DNA of 64,000 nucleotides from Amoebophrya sp. A120 (taxonomy: Eukaryota > Sar > Dinophyceae > Syndiniales > Amoebophryaceae), in assembly GCA_905178155.1 (NCBI GenBank), contig CAJINV010000009.1:2829373-2893372 (forward strand). The letters run 5' to 3'. The notes below the pieces were generated by a model, which worked only from the letters and a program-made list of their open reading frames with translations, was not told the DNA's origin and did not search any database. Below, in pieces: positions 44,652 to 55,388 of the stretch (positions are counted from its first letter, which is position 1; every line of letters starts with the position of its first letter). The translations under genes and the position numbers were made by a program.

Positions 44652-44897
44652 TTGACGTCCTACAACCGACGACCGTTCGAGGTCGAAAAACAGGACGAAA
44701 CGCAAAAACTCAAGTGCTGGACGAAACCGAAAGTAGAAGTCTTGTTCGACGAAATTCTTACACAAAATGTACTTGTTCTCGTTGCTGGGGGTGGACGAGT
44801 AATTGCACGAGAAGTTACTGGCGGCGAACCACGCTACTCATACTCATCGCTGGAGCTGATGCTGAAGGACGAAATTCAAACTCATTATCAACAGTGA
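44652..44897 (+). CDS. Candidate coding exon
   Basis: Open frame of at least 81 codons ending TGA at 44897, with KPKVEVLFDEILTQNVLVLV and a Glu/Lys-rich remainder. It lacks an ATG, so it would be a downstream exon. It is coding-like in composition compared with its AT-rich flanks. Confidence 0.4.
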   Translation: MTSYNRRPFEVEKQDETQKLKCWTKPKVEVLFDEILTQNVLVLVAGGGRVIAREVTGGEPRYSYSSLELMLKDEIQTHYQQ

Positions 44898-45714
44898 GGG
44901 CAACAAGGACTGGTGGCAACTACTAGACGCACTACCGAATGCCAAGGCCAGCTCACTGTAGTTACCGCATTGTTGATATAATTTATATCTGATTTCAAAA
45001 CATCATGCGGCGCATCCACTGCAAAAAATTCCGACGTCCACCTCTGGTCTGGGAGATGATCCGGATAAATGTATAGTGCTGTATGAAGTATAGTTCACAA
45101 GCGTTGATACGCTGTCAGCTGTCGCATGAGTTTGTGATGTAAGAATAGCAAAAGTGAAAGGCGGCGCGGGGGCTTGCGCATCTTGCGTTACAGCTTAGGC
45201 GCAGATTCTCTTATGCTATGTGGATTTGGTGAGTGGTCGAGAACTTGTCATGCGAAGCAGGAGCTCGATCGCGTAGATCTCGATGCCAATCTTCATTTTC
45301 AATGCCAAATATATCTTCATGTGACAGCTGACAGTCTAGCGCTTCACAATCTTCCCATAGATATGCTGTAGTATACGCTTTTGCTCATCGTGATCTCACA
45401 CGCATTTACTTGCTCTCCGTGCAACATGAGCTGGCGCAAATAAGTAAAAGAGACCAAGTCTGTCATAGTGTCCGCTCCTTGTCTTTAAAAGATATTCGCG
45501 ATGCAAACAAAACGCAGTGCTGTGTGTATGTTATGCGAGATTGATACGCATCATGGACGATGATAAAATGCACCCCTTGTCCCCGTGTTCTTGGGCTGGT
45601 GGTGCTGGTGGTCGTGTGCTGATCGAATTAAATTATGTACTGTTCAGCGAAAAAAATATATATAAGGGAGTCAAAATCTAAATCTAAATACGTAACTCTC
45701 ATCATATTCTCGCG

Positions 45715-46745
45715 CAAATCTTCGAATGTTCTTCCTGCTTGGACGGTTTTCTTTTGGAAGAGAATTTATATCCTGAGTAAAAACGTACCCACACCAGAGT
45801 CAGGATGAGGATTTTGCAACACAAACCTAGGAGCTTTGTGAGTCACGCATGACAAGTTGCGCTACGCAGTGTAGTGCAGGTTAGCAAGTGCAGCCACATC
45901 ACAGATTCGTCTGCTCATCCTGTTCACAGCATCACAAATTCCAAAACACGATTGGAAATGGCTCTCATGGGGATGCGCATTACAAGTCTTCGCGTCTTTG
46001 CAAATCTGCATTACAACTCTGGTGTGGGTACGTTTTTACTCAGGATAACGCATTTTCTCGGGGAAATGTATGGCGTTCTCAAACGTTATACTCTCAACTG
46101 TTACATGAATTTGTGACGCAAGAGCCGCAACAGTCAAAGGCACAAGCTTGCTGCTTTTGCATCACAGATTTGGCACGGAAGATTTAGATGCTGTCTAGCC
46201 CTTCGGAGATTTGTCATGCGAAGCAGCTTGATCATCTACCGACGCAAGGCAGTTTAGCATGACAAATTCGCGCAACAGTTGTTCAGAGTGTAACGCTTGA
46301 GAACACCATAAACTGGTGGACCAAGACCAACGGGCAGTGGGACTTCTTGCCCTACGTCCAATGGAACACAGAAGACATGCAGTGGCTTTTATGCAAGAAA
46401 AAAACTGTGTATAGTGTAAGTCTGAGATGCAAAAAATGCAAAACAGAGTTATACTTACACTTGTCATGCTGGACCTGCGTCAGAGGCTCGTCATCTTTTC
46501 GTACGTGTTTTCCCGTACTAGCCGCGCACATGACAGGCTCTCTCTGATGTCATGCAGAGCAAACTCGTGATGCTATTTTTCTTCCAAGAAAATTACACTA
46601 ACACAGTTTTTTCCTTGGATAGCTTTTTCTGGTGAATCCCGTCGAAGATTGCGACGTCCGGTGGAAGCAACAGCGGTGTTGCACAGTAAAAAAAGAAATC
46701 CCAGCTGGGTCCAGCGGCGGTAAAGAAGTAGTACCGAAATACTCT
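45715..46745 (+). CDS. Plus-strand gene segment with Trp-rich exon, four exons across B, C and D introners
   Basis: Exons about 45725-45768, 46053-46068, 46316-46389 and 46627-46745 join in one frame. The joined product runs FGREFIFSGKWWTKTNGQW, DFLPYVQWNTEDMQWLFLVN, then a Cys/Lys-rich piece ending SSGGKEVVPKYS. The D junction has an exact GCTTT duplication; the C junction has AAATG/AACTG; the B flanks are unlike. Both ends are open: an A element starts at 46746. The Trp-rich segment is strongly coding, but I do not recognise the family. Confidence 0.7.
45769..46047. mobile_element. Family B introner, 279 bp
   Basis: TATCCTGAGTAAAAACGTAC plus CCACACCAGAGT on the left and its near-perfect complement ACTCTGGTGTGGGTACG plus TTTTTACTCAGGATA on the right. 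Confidence 0.9.
46069..46310. mobile_element. Family C introner, 242 bp, TSD AAATG/AACTG
   Basis: TATGGCGTTCTCAAACGTTA plus TACTCTCAACTGTTACATG on the left and AACAGTTGTTCAGAGTG plus TAACGCTTGAGAACACCATA on the right. Retaining one copy yields Lys-Trp-Trp across the junction. Confidence 0.9.
46390..46621. mobile_element. Family D introner, 232 bp, TSD GCTTT
   Basis: TATGCAAGAAAAAAACTGTG on the left and AACACAGTTTTTTCCTTGG plus ATA on the right; GCTTT at 46385-46389 and 46622-46626. Joins Gln-Trp to Leu-Phe-Leu in frame. Confidence 0.94.
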
Positions 46746-47680
46746 CTATGCATTGCAAATATGTCTGGGTGGTCTGGAAGGATGCAACTTGTGATGCTGC
46801 ATCTGGATGCTATCTTCGAATGTTCTTCCTGCTTGGACGGTTTTATTTTGGAAGAGAATTTATATTTGGGGCTCGCGCCGCAGTGCAGACACAGCGGCGC
46901 GGGGATCTGCACATAACAATAGAACAATAGCACTGGAAGCAGCAACTAGATCTCCTGGAAGCGGCTAAATAAAGAAGCTTGGCCGAAGGGGAGGCGCCTT
47001 TTTGGCGAGGGGCTTTGGCGGGAAGGGCAGCCGACGCACGAAAAAAACTGCAGTTTCCCTGCCAAGCGGCAAAAGGCGAAGCAGCAAAGTGTGTAAGTAC
47101 TTCAGCTATCCCATGCTCGCAAAAGCACGAACAAAAGACAAAGAGAAGAAAAAACCAAAAGAAAACTGGCAGGCGCAAACCGCCAGCAGCAGCCCAAAAC
47201 TTAGAACGCTTGGCCCGGCCGGCGCCTGTAGCGCCAGAACGAGAAGCAGGGCCCAGCAATCGAGGCAGAAAATAAGCGCGCGCCCTCCAGGTTGTTCCCG
47301 TTGCATTCGGTGACAGGCGCGCCCCCTATCGGCTGGCGACTAGAAATCCGCCGCAGGTGCGGCCGCCCTCTCTGTTTTCACATCACTGCAGCCACCCCCG
47401 CGCTGCTAGGGCCAGGGTTGCTGCTCTTCGGGGTACATGCGTTTCGGCTACCTTTAGCTGCGATTTGTGGAGGTAGGGGTCGCCGGTGGTCGCTTGGTAC
47501 ATACAAACACAGCTGCAACCCTGTGAACCGCTGCGCACCTGCTGGCGCTAATTGTAAATCGCGCGCGCCACTGTAGTAGCAGTGCTTCGCCACGCCTGTT
47601 GCTTCCCAGTAGCAGGCACCCCTGCAGCAGCGCGCCTATTTGTTCCAGATCCTTTACTTTTTTTTTACTACTTTCTTTAG
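46746..47680. mobile_element. A-type left end followed by duplicated exon segment and GC-rich stretch
   Basis: TATGCATTGCAAATATGTCT plus GGGTGGTCTGGAAGG begins here, but no matching right end is clear. Only 65 bp inside lies a second copy of the ATGTTCTTCCTGCTTGGACG segment found in the upstream exon. 46980-47640 is GC-rich. It ends near an acceptor-like TTTCTTTAG at about 47681. Confidence 0.45.
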
Positions 47681-48191
47681 ATGCGAAGCTGATGAATATG
47701 AAAGTAGGCAACCGCCCCACCTGCCCTCACCGCCTGAACGCGACAGGCATTCCGGTGGTTGTTTCTGTGCCTCTCCCAACTCGCGCGAGATTGGTCGCTT
47801 TTTTGCTTCCGTTTTCGAGAGGGTAGACCGGTCACGCGTGCAAGAACAACTACAAATGTTCTTCCCGCTTGGACGGTTTTATTTTGGAAGAGAATTCATT
47901 TGCGATCTTCTTCTTCAACAGGGTGGATCAATGAAGACGAAAAAGATATCTTCGGTACTAGATCCGTTACCTCGCCCTTCCTTGAAAGACAATACAAAGA
48001 CGAGACAAAAGCTACGCAAAAATACACAATCAAACTGTTTTTTCGACTACAAAATTTTTTTCAAAACAAAATCCGGAGGGAGTTTTGCCTTTCCGGGGTT
48101 TGAATCAGCGTGGAAAGGACATGACAACAAGCAACTCTCAAGCGAAAAAAAAAAGTGCGCCTCTTCAGGGCGTGGGCGTCACACATGTTGA
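47681..48191 (+). CDS. Candidate terminal exon with third copy of the MFF motif
   Basis: After TACTACTTTCTTTAG the frame reads CEADEYESRQPPHLPSPPER, then QEQLQMFFPLGRFYFGREFI, then a Lys/Ser-rich tail to TGA at 48191. A competing frame after a CTTCTTCAACAG acceptor (GWINEDEKDIFGTRSVTS, ending 48103) is also plausible, so an extra intron may lie near 47880-47920. Likely part of the gene with exons at 45.7-46.7 kb, because it repeats the same 15-residue motif. Confidence 0.5.
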
Positions 48192-48448
48192 GTAAAGTTA
48201 GTAAAAGTCCCATTGGTTAAAAACTCCAACTCCTGGTCACGGTGTATAGTATACTTAAATCAAAAATGCGTATAAAGATCTACTGTAATCAACGCACAGC
48301 TCTCAGAGTGTGCGCGGTACAAGATACGGTCTCCTGTTGGTCCGCTCAGGAGTCGAAAAAATGCAATCGGATGGAACTCCTGTCTCCCGCCTAATCTTGG
48401 ACATGTTAGCTGGGTTAAACCGCCCCAGAACCCTACTTCCCCTCAACT

Positions 48449-49421
48449 CTATGGTCTCGGGGCCGTGGCCGTGCGCTGGCTGATGGCAAACGAGTCATCT
48501 TTCGAAGCGAGAAGCATGGTGCCCGGAAGGTATGACGCATTGTCCTTGTTGTTCCGTGCCCTCGCATTCCTCTCTTGAATGTATTGCCCCAGCGGCGGCG
48601 GTAGGCCCGGGGGGCCACGCCTCAAATTTAGTTGGCAGTACTGGTACATTGCGTCCCAAGTTGGAGTGCCTTTGCGCTCACCCTTCAGCACACTGTGGGG
48701 CATCCTTTGCAACGTCTTCAGCGCTTGCTCACACTGACGGTCGTCGGCTTTTGACATTTGGGGGGTGGCCAGCGCGGCCTCTTGCAACTCCTCTCCTGGA
48801 GGCATGCTATCCCAGAGAAAAAAGCTGGACATGCATATTTGTAATGCAACAATAAATACACAGAAAAACTTGTCATGGGTGGCCCCATAGCATGCTGCTT
48901 CGTATATGCCATGCAGATTCTTTTTTTTTGTGTGTTTATTTTTGCATTACAAATATGCCCTGCCAGCTTTTTTCTGTGTGATACATGCCTCCCCCTATCC
49001 AGATGAAAACCTCCCTCCTCAGGCTAAAAGGGAAGCCTGTGCCGGCGCGGGATTTTTCGTGTACGCCAGTCAGCTCTGTCCTGCAGCTGTAAGGGACTGC
49101 AGGCAGATCTTAGTCCTGGGCAGGGATGTTTCGAGGTGCAGATGCTTGGTTCTCAGCATGACAGACGCCAGCCTTGCTGTAGCAGGCTTATCAAGAGCAT
49201 GATCATACACCTCCTGCATTATGCAGCGGACCATCTGTGGCGCGCAGTTGCCTTCAGGTTGCAAGACGAAGACCTGGGCGATCAGTGGTCACAAATCTAC
49301 ACTGCATAATTTCATTCAGACGCGCACCCTTCCGGTATGGGGAGGGAGGATTTTCCCTTTCGATAGCATCGAACCCGACCGCTATTCCAGATAGTATGAC
49401 AGCACACAACCCCCCCATCAT
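48449..49421 (-). CDS. Minus-strand gene 3' part, with a 12-nt exon between two introners
   Basis: The last exon (48802-48449, TAG) encodes PPGEELQEAALATPQMSKAD and a Gln/Arg/Asn-rich remainder with GPPGLPPPLGQYIQERNARA. A 176-bp element with exact CATGC duplications separates it from a 12-nt exon (48984-48995), which is followed by a B element. The next exon, 49421-49366, reads MMGGLCAVILSGIAVGFDA, a signal-peptide-like start or TM segment. Read through the B end, the frame mimics a gelsolin motif, but that part is intronic. Family not recognised. Confidence 0.65.
48808..48983. mobile_element. Foldback-type introner, 176 bp, TSD CATGC
   Basis: TATCCCAGAGAAAAAAGCTG and CCAGCTTTTTTCTGTGTGATA are the ends. 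Inside them GCATATTTGTAATGCAACAA is mirrored by TTTTTGCATTACAAATATGC, so most of the element is one hairpin. CATGC is exact at 48803-48807 and 48984-48988. Confidence 0.92.
48996..49365. mobile_element. Family B introner, 370 bp
   Basis: TATCCAGATGAAAACCTCCC plus TCC on the left and GGAGGGAGGATTTTCCCTTT plus CGATA on the right. Confidence 0.8.
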
Positions 49422-49840
49422 TATGCAAAGAAAACAGCGCTACTTCCAGTTACGCATTGCGTTGAAGGCCTAACAAGGCAAACGAGTTCTGTCATGCCGG
49501 ATATGCACATCAGCAGCGTGGCCGGATATACACAGCAGCTGGGACATCGTTCAGCCTGCTTCTGTCGCCCGCATGGCCGGGCAGAAAATTTTGCGGGCTG
49601 AGGGGGGTAGTTGCCTACTGTCATACATTCTTGTAGTTCTTTTTCGCATTGTTTCACCCTGTCGAGGCGATCTTGCCTCTTCCCGTGCTGCTTTTCGAGT
49701 ACGTGGCTGTATCACACAGAAAAGCAGTGGCTCGCCCGTTGTAGTGCGTAGAAGTGGAGGGCGCTGCAGCACTAAAAAAAGTGCAAAAAGGAGTACAAAT
49801 AGCTTCTACCTACGTAGACAATTTTTTCTCGTGCACATAA
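49422..49840. mobile_element. Family D introner, about 419 bp, diverged
   Basis: TATGCAAAGAAAACAGCGCT on the left and TAGACAATTTTTTCTCGTGC plus ACATA on the right. Confidence 0.6.
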
Positions 49841-50072
49841 AGAGCGCCACTCTCTCTATGCGCGAAAGTGGAACCCATGAAAAGGCCGCAAAAAGTCTCT
49901 GTGCTCGACAGAAAAGAGGCACTTTGCTGGTGTTCTTTGTTTGTGCGATGGCAAAAATTGCATGACAAGTTCCGGCATCTATCGCGAGTGCGCTTTTCAT
50001 TCTGTGATATCTCCATGTGCGCTCCTTGTTGCGGGATCGTGTCCGCACTAACTCGTCCCTCCGCATAGGCAA
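49841..50072 (-). CDS. Short exons flanking a diverged A introner
   Basis: About 17 nt at 49841-49857 (ERVALF) and an Arg-rich exon at about 50015-50072 (LPMRRDELVRTRSRNKERT) lie between recognisable element ends. They probably belong to the gene ending at 48449. Exact junctions are not resolved. Confidence 0.4.
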
Positions 50073-51142
50073 TATCTCACAACGAAAAAAGCCCCGTCCC
50101 CACCTGCTACAAACTTGAAATAATGCCACGAGGCGACGTCTAGACGAGCACGCAGGTAGTGCGGCCGTGCTGTTTCTTTTTTTGGGCGGGGAAGTCGCCG
50201 CCCCTCTATGTCTTTGTGTCCGCCATGCCCACGCGCATAACATCGCTCCGCGTGCAGGGCGTGGCGCACCACAAAAGTCGCGAGCAAAAGTGGCGGCCCC
50301 GTTGCTTTCAAAAGCGGGGCGCCGTCGTGCATGCTAGGGCCTCCGCCGAGGCCGGGCCCTTGGTCACCCAAAGTCGGGCCAATAGCATATAGCCTTGCTG
50401 CCCGTCAGCGAAGGCGGAAGGCGGCACGCTTAGGCTTTGGCCGGCTTTCCTTTTCTTTAGTGCCTTTCCCAAAAAGCTTCGCTTTTTCAAAGCGCCTCGC
50501 TTTCTGCTGTCTTTCCCCGCCCTGCAAGCTAACAAGCTGCCGACTTTGGTAGCCGCTTTCGCCTTCGTTCCTGGACAGCACAGGCGAGCTGGAACAAATA
50601 CGGCCGAGGTTATGCGGATTTCGCCTCTTCCCCCCGGCATTGATTTCCTGGCGCCCGTTTGTGGGCACCCCAAAGCAGAAGGAATGCGACGTCGATTTGG
50701 GAAATTCAAAACATCAAGGCTCAAAGTTTGCAAATGGAGCAGAGCAAAGCTTTTGCGTTGGGCGAATTTCCTCCGGGGACGGAAGCTCAGCAATAGGGCC
50801 TTTACTAGCACGATCTGCCACACTAGCTGCGGCCTGCTGCTCATGACATGCGCTCGCAAAAGTACATATGCCTTACAACAGCGCTGGCGCACTAGTAAGG
50901 ATATAATCGCATGAAGGTTGATTTGGTGTATAGTTGACTTTTTCATATAAGGTTGAAGGGCAGAGTCACGTAAGAAAGCGGTCCCCACATGATATCTCTA
51001 TTCTCGGTCCTTAGCAATAGCAAGCAAGAAACACGACCGACATAGGATTCATGCTTCGAGTCCAGGCTCTTTTGGATGGACGGCGGGTGGGGGGGAACAT
51101 TCAAAGCAGCCGAAGGCTTGGAGACGTTTTGTAGTAGGCATA
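50073..51142. mobile_element. Family B introner enlarged to 1.07 kb by GC-rich cargo
   Basis: TATCTCACAACGAAAAAAGC plus CCCGTCCCCACC on the left and TTGGAGACGTTTTGTAGTAG plus GCATA on the right; interior 50150-50800 is GC-rich. Confidence 0.65.
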
Positions 51143-51196
51143 GGGACAGGGGGCATTGTTTCGGACGATAGAGCTTCCCCTTCAGCATTGTTCCGG
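51143..51196 (-). CDS. Short exon between B and D introners
   Basis: Minus frame GTMLKGKLYRPKQCPLS is open in the 54-bp gap between two elements; other frames are also open. Confidence 0.4.
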
Positions 51197-51813
51197 TATC
51201 ATACAGAAAAGCACACCCAGCACACCCATACCATGTCAAAAAATGTTTGCGCTCCTGTTTGCGGTGTCACAAGAAGCGTACTCCCACCCTGGCTGACGGT
51301 GATTGTTCATTATGCTTTAAGGGTAGGAGCTCGTCCCTTTGCGTTTGCCTTTTCTACGGCTACTACAAGCAACGAAGCGGAAATAAAGCTACGCTACCGC
51401 TAGATTCTATCGAATTATAATGCTCCTGAAGCGCTTCTTGCGTGCATGGACGTGAAATCTCGAGGCCTTTTGTAAGAGCGGCGCCGGTAAATGATGCAGA
51501 CGAGACGCGCAAAGCAGCAAGCACAACGAGCAACATGGGGCAGGGTCCATGCAGCAGGAGCCAGCTGCCCCGCTCAGCATGACAAGGAAATTCATCGGGC
51601 GGCGTCTTGGTCTTCTCTAAAAATCTAAAATCAATGTAATCATTCTCTTCCTGGTCCGCATTTTATTTACCCTCTCAATTAGAATGATAAAAGACTGCCT
51701 GTTCTGCGGCTCTACAGACAGCAGCACGCACTTTATTTTGACAGAAAGAAAGCCACGCAAATCGGATTTCCCCTGGTGTGGGAGATGTGGGTGTGCTTGT
51801 TTTCTGTGGGATA
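51197..51813. mobile_element. Family D introner, 617 bp
   Basis: TATCATACAGAAAAGCACAC plus CCAGC on the left and GGGTGTGCTTGTTTTCTGTG plus GGATA on the right. Confidence 0.7.
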
Positions 51814-53499
51814 CTTTGTAGTGCCCGAGTATCTCCGCATCGAGGTCCGCTATCGTGTGGAAAAACGTCCCCGCCCCACCATTGTCCAGACGCTTGGAAT
51901 TTTGCTACATCGCAAGCTAGTGCAGCCGCATCGCGAGCCGACCACTTCATGCTGATTCTAGCATGATGACAAGCATCCACGAGACAGCATTTGACACTGC
52001 TCCTCATTTACATTGTAGGCGTGCAGATTTCCATGATATAGCGCCAGCCATGCTCCGGCTAACGCCGGGGCCAGACTGTTAATCGATCAGACCACAGCGC
52101 CGCGGTTCTCCGCACAACATTCAAGATCAAGACCGACTAGAGCTCCGGCGCCTGTTTCCACCATGCCAACCCATCGGACCACTTGCACGCTTCCCGCGCC
52201 TTCGGGCGCTCTGCGCCCGCGGGGGGCAGCTGCAGCGAACATCATTGGGGGCGAACAGAGCCCGTCCGGGTGCTGAAGCGGACCTCTGTTCTGCTTTTTT
52301 ATAAATCGCCGGCCCGCGCCCAACTTCGCGGCGCCGCCTGTTGCTGGCGCGAGGGAGAGCGTGGCGCGGGAGAGTGGCGCGAGAGGTTGGCGCGAGGGTT
52401 GGGCGGTGGAAGGCCCATCGCAGTCCCGTAACCGGCGCACCACCATGCGGATTAGCAATTTCCTTACCCTCTCGCCCGCCCTCTTCGTGACCTCTATCGG
52501 GGGTCCCCGCTAATAGTCGGGCTATATTACTCGCGGGCAGAGGGCGACAGAGGTGGCCGGGAGGTCGCCGAGAGGTTGCGCGAGAGGTCTCCCCTTATTC
52601 GCGCAACCCCTCGGCGCCTCTGTCCACCTCTCGCCCGCCCTCTTTTCTACCTCTCTGCCACCTCCGTGCCGCTTGCTTCGCGGCCCCAAAGGGCGGCCCC
52701 TCTGGTGGGCTATAATCGACGCGCCGCCCCCTCTACTCGGCCACCCTCCCGAACTACTTCCCGCGCCACCCCTCCACCCCTGTCGACCTCTCGTCTACCC
52801 TCTCTAGACCGATATTTTTACTCTCGCATGAATACAATATTTTCGCATGAGTACGTAGATAGTAATGGGCTTGGAACGTTTTTCCAAAGCAGGATAATAT
52901 CCTTTATACCTCCCGCTCCCTCGACACTCCCGTTCGCGCCGAACTGCCATATCAGGTTGGAACTTTGCAGAATGGCAATCAAATTCGAGGTGTCGCGCAA
53001 TAAGAAGTAGACTAATAATAGCGATAGCATGTATATCTATGGGATGAACCAGGCGTAAATCAGGCGCCGCACCCTGGGACCAGGTATCCTATGGGCCAGC
53101 TACCCGCCGGGGGAGCCCGGAATTCTGTGAGCGGGCGGAGCAGGGTAGTCCGGCGGCTGGCGTCAGACGGCCGCACCGGGTGTCGGGCGGCGAAACCGGG
53201 AACCGGGCCGGGCTTCAGACCGCGGCCAGGCCGCGCGGCAGCTGGCCAGAGAGACCAGGCGCCAGACAGGCGGCCAGGCCTGGCGTCAGACGGGCAGACT
53301 TGGACTGGCTTTAGACGGGGAGACCAGGCCTGGCGTCAGACGGGCAGACCAAGCGGCGGATTCGCGTTTCTCTTTTGTATATCCGATTTCTACGAATTAG
53401 TACGGTACTACTATTGCAATGTATACGATTTATGCGCTTCGCAAATTCCTTCCATTTTGTCTATTTCCAACCTGGCGCTTCCTTATGCCATTAGCGTTT
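51814..53499 (-). CDS. Exons on the minus strand across B and E introners
   Basis: Exon 51845-51814 and exon 52949-52896 join across the B element as WQFGANGSVEGAGGIKDI followed by LDAEILGHYK, clearly protein-like. Upstream, the E element has an exact TGCCA duplication and a 14-nt exon (53486-53499). That join would place a TAA before the Trp codon in this frame. The gene may therefore start elsewhere, or the E copy may be removed imprecisely. A possible 5' exon with ATG at 53822 (MANSSPSCTCTIS) lies beyond an A element. Family not recognised. Confidence 0.5.
51851..52895. mobile_element. Family B introner enlarged to 1.05 kb by GC-rich cargo
   Basis: TATCGTGTGGAAAAACGTCC plus CCGCCCC on the left and GGCTTGGAACGTTTTTCC plus AAAGCAGGATA on the right; interior 52130-52800 is GC-rich with CCTCTCGCCCGCCCTCTT-type repeats. 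Confidence 0.8.
52950..53485. mobile_element. Family E introner, 536 bp, TSD TGCCA
   Basis: TATCAGGTTGGAACTTTGCA on the left and CTATTTCCAACCTGGCGCTT plus CCTTA on the right, exact TGCCA at 52945-52949 and 53486-53490. Carries the short GC repeats at 53140-53350. Confidence 0.88.
53140..53355. repeat. Short GC-rich tandem repeats (CTGGCGTCAGACGGGCAGAC)
   Basis: The core GGCGTCAGACGG recurs at irregular 45-60-bp spacing inside the E element. Confidence 0.7.
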
Positions 53500-53504
53500 T
53501 CGTA

Positions 53505-53784
53505 TATGCATTGCAAATCCGTCTGGGTCTAGGGATTTGTGTTGCTGAATGCCGCATCGCATAGTATCCGCCTGTAAGGCATAAGAGCATCGCAAGTTTT
53601 GCGACGCAGATCGCATATTGATATTCATTCGCAACACGCATGGCAAACTGATCTCCAGCATGCACGTGCACGACAAAAAAAAATGGCCGATCATATATAT
53701 GAATCTTGTCATCCTTCTCCATGTCCATTTCCTTCATCGGATCTCGCGTTACAAATCCAGCACCAGACAAATTTGCAGTGCATA
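53505..53784. mobile_element. Family A introner, 280 bp
   Basis: TATGCATTGCAAATCCGTCT plus GGGTCTAGGG on the left and TCCAGCACCAGACAAATTTG plus CAGTGCATA on the right. Confidence 0.8.
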
Positions 53785-53822
53785 GATATGGTACACGTAC
53801 AACTTGGAGAAGAGTTTGCCAT

Positions 53823-54432
53823 TACAACAACTTCTACAGTTTCCTAATCGTGTTTGTTCAGGTGCAGCGCATAGACACGAGGTGCACGTGCAGGCTTCTA
53901 TGCAAAAAAGTGTGAATCATAGAATATTAAGTAACCTGTGACGTCGTCGCACGAATGCCGAAAGTTATCACTTCCTGTTCCTGCTACAAATAAAAGTGCC
54001 GCACTCCTCATCATGGGGCGCGGGCATCAGGAAGCCTGCGCAATCTCTGGAATGCTTTTGCGTGCATTGCCTATTTCTTTCGGAGAGCATGAGCATATAA
54101 TAATAAATATGACATATTTATATGCTCATGCTCTCGACTACATCAAAAGTCTGAGAAAGGCACGTGCTTCGTAAAACAAAACACGTGAGAAAATCTTTCT
54201 AGTATGTAGCACACTTTAGTAGCTTCGCATCAGGTTTACACTGCGACAGATTCTATTTCCGATAGAAGAAAAAAACGCGAAGCCTGTAGCTGTACCTGCC
54301 CGTCGTCATTATCATAATTGTTCAGAGTGCGTTCCACTCGTTCACCGCGTATGCAAAGAAAAACGTGTTGCAGTTACAGTTGTACAACGGGTTCTTTCTT
54401 CTTGCAACACCAGGAGCACAAACAACCTTTGT
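53823..54432. other. AT-rich spacer
   Basis: No exon or complete element is seen. It includes a short palindrome ATGAGCATATAATAATAAAT continuing to TATGCTCAT near 54090-54130. Confidence 0.4.
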
Positions 54433-54900
54433 CATGCGAGACCTGCTGAGCGGCCTAGTACCAGTAGTACCTTTATTTTGAGAAGGTCTCCGCACTGCAA
54501 CTTTTCTTCATTTTGCGGGGCAAGGCTGTGTTGCTGTTGTTGTGCGTGTGACAGCAAATGTGTAGTGAACTGTAGCCCTTATGGACTTCTCAAACGTTAC
54601 ATAGTCAGCGGCTACATGGATTTGCGATGCACGAATAGCAAAAGTGAAAGGAAAGACGAAGCGATTGCGTGTCTTGCATTACAGGAGGCAAGTAATCCGG
54701 CACGGATTCTGCTGCAGCTACTGAGCGCGCCGAGAACTTGTCATGCGGGCAAGCAGCTTGCGTGTGATGCTGATGGTAATTCTGCATGAAAATTCACGCA
54801 ACAGCTGACCATGCAACGTTCGAGAATCCCATAGCTCATCTCTTTTCTTGTTGGATATGGCGCCGCATTCGGTCCGCCTCTTTCCTTCGTTCATCTGCTG
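54433..54900 (-). CDS. 3' part of a Gln-rich protein gene, two exons
   Basis: Exon about 54897-54834 (MNEGKRRTECGAISNKKRDE) joins across a C element to exon 54574-54433. The second exon encodes LQFTTHLLSHAQQQQHSLAP and ends in a hydrophobic VLLVLGRSAGLA before TGA. The junction uses GCTCA/GCCCT flanks (3 of 5) and keeps frame. The 5' side is bounded by a D-like end near 54898. A GTAC after the Lys-Ile-Lys codons could instead be a donor, which would change the C-terminus. Confidence 0.6.
54580..54833. mobile_element. Family C introner, 254 bp
   Basis: TATGGACTTCTCAAACGTTA plus CATAGTCAGCGGCTAC on the left and CAACAGCTGACCATGC plus AACGTTCGAGAATCCCATA on the right. Confidence 0.88.
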
Positions 54901-55388
54901 CCTCCGGATCTCGAAAAAAGGATGCACTATGCAACACGAATTTATCGCACAAGTACAGAAGGTATGCAATGAAAATAAAGCATCGCGCTAGTATATTAGT
55001 AAAATGAAAGTAGCTTCACCTAGTTATTATGCAGACGGGCCTATTGTACGTGTGCGGCAAAGTTTCTGTGGATATCCAGTACCTGCGGAAGCGATTAAGT
55101 ATATTGAACAAAGGCTGTTCTTTGTTGAACAAGAGGCAGGCTAGCTTCTCTGCATCGCAAGCAATAGTCTGGGTCTGGAACAAAAGTGATCGCGATCAAC
55201 TGGGCCCGATACGGAGGACATTTGGCAAAAAAATTTTCCAGACGATCATCTTCTGTTTATGTTTATCATATCAGTACAATCGCGTGTTTCGAAAGATGCA
55301 TGACAAACAAGCTCACTCTTTCAGACGGACCCAGATCGATACTTATTGAGTTTTTGCAATTGTATTTCTTGGTAGAATCCGCTTCCGC

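Noticed and set aside
48980-49010. Gelsolin-like motif EVFIWIGGG ahead of the 48449 gene
   Set aside because: The first six residues come from the right end of a B introner; only the Gly-rich part is exon.
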